Shown one piece after another: positions 61,807-64,000 of a stretch of 64,000 nt of DNA (position 1 is its first letter; every line of letters starts with the position of its first letter). Where the stretch lies: the NCBI RefSeq assembly GCF_900156685.1, contig NZ_FTOJ01000001.1, positions 1 through 64,000 of the forward strand, read 5' to 3'. This DNA is from Chryseobacterium piscicola (GTDB lineage: Bacteria > Bacteroidota > Bacteroidia > Flavobacteriales > Weeksellaceae). The notes below the pieces were generated by a model, which saw nothing but the letters and a program-made list of their open reading frames with translations, ran no database searches and was not told the DNA's origin. Both the position numbers and the translations under genes were made by a program.

Positions 61807-62875
61807 AAGTGAAAATGCCAAGTTATCAGAGTTTTTCACCTCCGAATCTGAAGTGAAAAATTTAAAAACTCACGATTTTCTCAATGAAATAATTATTAAA
61901 AAAGGCGTAGGCAGCTACGATTTATCAGGAACTTTAAGATCCCATTTTCTTAATTTTAACCAAATTGAGAAAAATTATTTTGAAAAGAACTTGCAGGTAC
62001 AATACAAGCTAAAGTCAAAAGCAAGTATGGTGTTTAGTCTGGAATACGCAAATCGATATCAATCACCGGATTTCTTAGACCTTTTCTATAACAGAAACTA
62101 TAATCCAACTTTATCTTACAATCAGAATCTTTCTTTATTACCCGAAACTTTGATTAATACACATAGTTTAAAATTTAATTTTATCAGTTTCAATTTATCA
62201 AAAGGACATCATTTTTTTTCAATATTGGCGTATGAAAAAGCAAATTCCAATTTATCAAAAGACGTAATCAATTTTGGACTGTTTTCTCAATCACTTAATG
62301 TTCTTGGTAATTTAAACGATCGTTGGCTCTTAGTCATTTCTGACGACAGAAGAATAGGAACTTCTTTTTTACTTAAATCAAAATTAACAGCATTAACTAA
62401 TCGCACAAAAAATTTTATCAATCAGCAATCCAATGAAACTGACTTGAAAAACATAGAAATAGGGCAAAAAATTTCATCCAAGTTTGAAAAATTCCCTGTA
62501 CAATTTGATTTAGGATATACATTCACAAAATCTTTTTTTAAGCAGAGTTTGTTCAATACATCTTCTAATCAACAAAATATAAAAGTGTCTTTAGGATTAC
62601 GTGCAAACATTCGAAAAGAATGGATAGGAAATGTATTGGGAGAATACTTTATTCAGAAAACACAACAAAATACATTAAAAAACTTTCTATTGGGCGGTCA
62701 AATATCATACAGAAAAGATAAATCCGTTTTAGAATATAATATAGCAATGAATAATATTTTAAATCTAAATTCATTTAATTATATAAATAGTTCTGTTTCA
62801 CTTTTAGGAATAGATGAAACTTCAATAGTAGCTTTACATGGTTATATTACGGGAGGATTAAAATATTATTTTTAA
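61780..62875 (+). pseudogene. C-terminal fragment of a TonB-dependent-type receptor barrel
   Basis: The frame is open from a TTG at 61730, but its first 17 codons only shadow the secreted-protein gene. From about 61780 on it encodes about 365 residues of amphipathic beta strands with alternating turns (SLEYANRYQSPDFLDLFYNRNYNP, then ITGGLKYYF at the end), like the last half of a TonB-dependent or CarboxypepD-type outer membrane protein. Signal peptide, plug and the first barrel strands are missing, and no promoter of its own is seen. A deletion probably fused it to the small gene upstream. Confidence 0.72.
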
Positions 62876-62943
62876 AAAATTATCAAAAATAAAACTACCC
62901 CTTAAAATTTCAGGGCAAAAACACTTTTCATTCATTTTTTTTG

Positions 62944-62951
62944 TAAATTTG
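62944..62951 (+). promoter_or_regulatory. -7 element of the glutamine synthetase gene
   Basis: TAAATTTG matches TAnnTTTG, 21 bases before the ATG at 62973. A TTTTC near 62925 is a weak -33 candidate. Confidence 0.5.
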
Positions 62952-62972
62952 CCCCATAAAATACAACACTCT

Positions 62973-64000
62973 ATGTCAACTTTAAGATTTAAAGCTTTAG
63001 AAACTTTACCATTCAAGGACTTTAGAAAAGATAATTCGGTAGAAATTCCTGCTAAATTATCAGAATTGTTTTGTGAAAATGTATTCTCTGAAAATACCAT
63101 GAGAGAATACCTCACAAAAGAAGCATTCCAATCTATTATGGATGCTATTAAAAAGGGAACTAAAATCCAGAGATTAATAGCTGATCAAGTTGCTGTAGCA
63201 ATGAAAGACTGGGCAATGAGCAAAGGTGTTACCCATTACACGCACTGGTTTCAGCCATTAACAGGATCTACTGCAGAAAAGCACGACTCATTCTTCACGC
63301 CAATTGAAGGCGGAAGAGCAATCGAGAGATTCAGTGGAAACTTATTGATCCAACAAGAGCCAGATGCATCTTCTTTCCCGAACGGTGGTATCAGAAACAC
63401 ATTTGAAGCAAGAGGCTACACGGCTTGGGATCCTACATCTCCGGCATTCATTATGGGAACTACTTTATGTATTCCGTCAATCTTTATTTCTTATACAGGA
63501 GAAACTTTAGACTACAAAGCGCCTTTACTTAGAGCTTTGCACGCTGTAGACGAAGCTGCAACTAATGTAATGCAGTATTTCGACAAAAATGTAACAAAAG
63601 TAACTCCTACTTTAGGTTGGGAGCAAGAATATTTTTTGGTTGATTCTGCATTGTATCAATCTCGTCCGGATTTGGTTTTGACAGGTAAAACATTATTAGG
63701 ACATTCTCCTGCAAAAGGACAGCAGTTAGACGACCATTATTTTGGTTCAATTCCCACGAGAGTCATGAATTTCATGAAAGAATTGGAAGTTGAATGTATG
63801 AAATTGGGTATCCCAGTAACAACAAGACACAACGAAGTAGCTCCAAACCAATTTGAGCTGGCTCCTATGTTTGAAGAAGTAAACGTTGCCGTAGACCACA
63901 ACTCTCTGTTGATGGACGTTATGGCAAGAATTGCTCACAGACACCATTTCCATATTTTGTTCCACGAAAAACCATTCGCAGGAGTAAACGGAAGCGGAAA
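62973..64000 (+). CDS. glnN: glutamine synthetase type III, 5' part
   Basis: The frame from ATG 62973 is open for 342 codons to the window edge, so the gene continues to the right. Type III enzymes are about 730 residues. The start [19 protein letters not shown] and the glycine-rich FERFSGNLL-like [11 protein letters not shown] are typical, as are [12 protein letters not shown] and [21 protein letters not shown] with metal-binding Glu residues. The enzyme makes glutamine from glutamate and ammonia with ATP. Together with gdhA it serves nitrogen assimilation. Confidence 0.93.
   Translation, partial: MSTLRFKALETLPFKDFRKDNSVEIPAKLSELFCENVFSENTMREYLTKEAFQSIMDAIKKGTKIQRLIADQVAVAMKDWAMSKGVTHYTHWFQPLTGSTAEKHDSFFTPIEGGRAIERFSGNLLIQQEPDASSFPNGGIRNTFEARGYTAWDPTSPAFIMGTTLCIPSIFISYTGETLDYKAPLLRALHAVDEAATNVMQYFDKNVTKVTPTLGWEQEYFLVDSALYQSRPDLVLTGKTLLGHSPAKGQQLDDHYFGSIPTRVMNFMKELEVECMKLGIPVTTRHNEVAPNQFELAPMFEEVNVAVDHNSLLMDVMARIAHRHHFHILFHEKPFAGVNGSG

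Noticed and set aside
704-64000. Prophage, integrative element or antibiotic resistance island
   Set aside because: No integrase, phage structural, transposase or relaxase gene was found, and most genes are ordinary core functions.

Overview
The window looks like chromosome from a low-GC member of the Flavobacteriia, most probably Chryseobacterium or a close relative in the Weeksellaceae. Several lines of evidence agree. Genes are preceded by the Bacteroidota -7 element TAnnTTTG rather than by Shine-Dalgarno/sigma-70 signals. Many products belong to Bacteroidota families (GLPGLI, DUF3078, DUF4836-like, DUF4919, S46 peptidase, NADP-GDH, type III glutamine synthetase). The prolyl oligopeptidase is of the type known from Flavobacterium/Elizabethkingia meningosepticum. 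I cannot fix the species from sequence alone.

Layout. 1-5000: an NlpC/P60 lipoprotein, then an RNA/ribosome-repair operon on the minus strand (rtcB, prfH, TPR gene), two copies of a structured intergenic repeat (448-525 and 4561-4715), and a 6S-like RNA with its own promoter and terminator (about 4766-4931, minus). 5000-8300: a DUF4836-type lipoprotein overlapping a LolD-like ATPase and followed by a MacB/FtsX-type permease. 8300-16000 (minus): a stress-protein-like gene, methylmalonyl-CoA mutase large subunit, prolyl oligopeptidase, a secreted protein, two identical tRNA-Val genes and folC. 16000-20300 (plus): TolC-family protein, SprT-like metallopeptidase, mannose-1-P guanylyltransferase, a secreted protein and a GNAT enzyme. 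20300-23700 (minus): a calpain-like protease with a small partner gene, MIP18/SufT-like protein, 3'-5' exonuclease and a CsaA-like tRNA-binding protein. 24000-37000: comM/yifB, S46 dipeptidyl-peptidase, META lipoprotein, then a long plus-strand run: hflX, DUF4919, Na+/H+ antiporter, AlkD-like protein and three exported proteins. 37000-45300: a small membrane protein, Ca2+/H+ antiporter, truncated haemoglobin, KirBac channel, YkgJ-like protein, gdhA, dprA and rhomboid protease. 45500-51500: DUF3078 protein and the sufA-sufB-sufC-sufD cluster (minus). 51600-64000: GLPGLI, TonB-like, tadA, coaX, M23 peptidase, M1 peptidase, a DUF6909-like protein with a nucleoside-phosphorylase-like end, and the first two thirds of a type III glutamine synthetase.

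The window is mostly core chromosome, but it contains several broken genes. Two decayed small genes sit inside the suf cluster: a four-helix-bundle 23S-IVP relic between sufA and sufB, and a GxxExxY relic between sufB and sufC. One short gene is cut by a single in-frame TAG (56760-57179). A small secreted protein is frameshifted in an A8 run and runs into the C-terminal half of a TonB-dependent receptor barrel (61584-62875).

The best candidates for under-described biology are: (1) the rtcB-prfH operon with a translationally coupled TPR gene and a hairpin between rtcB and prfH; (2) the calpain-like protease with its 131-aa neighbour; (3) the structured repeats and the 41-bp tandem hairpin array at 57352-57530, which folds better as minus-strand RNA; (4) three DUF4836-like envelope proteins in two loci, one of them with a large acidic coiled-coil insertion. 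All functional calls rest on motif recognition by eye. No database search was run.
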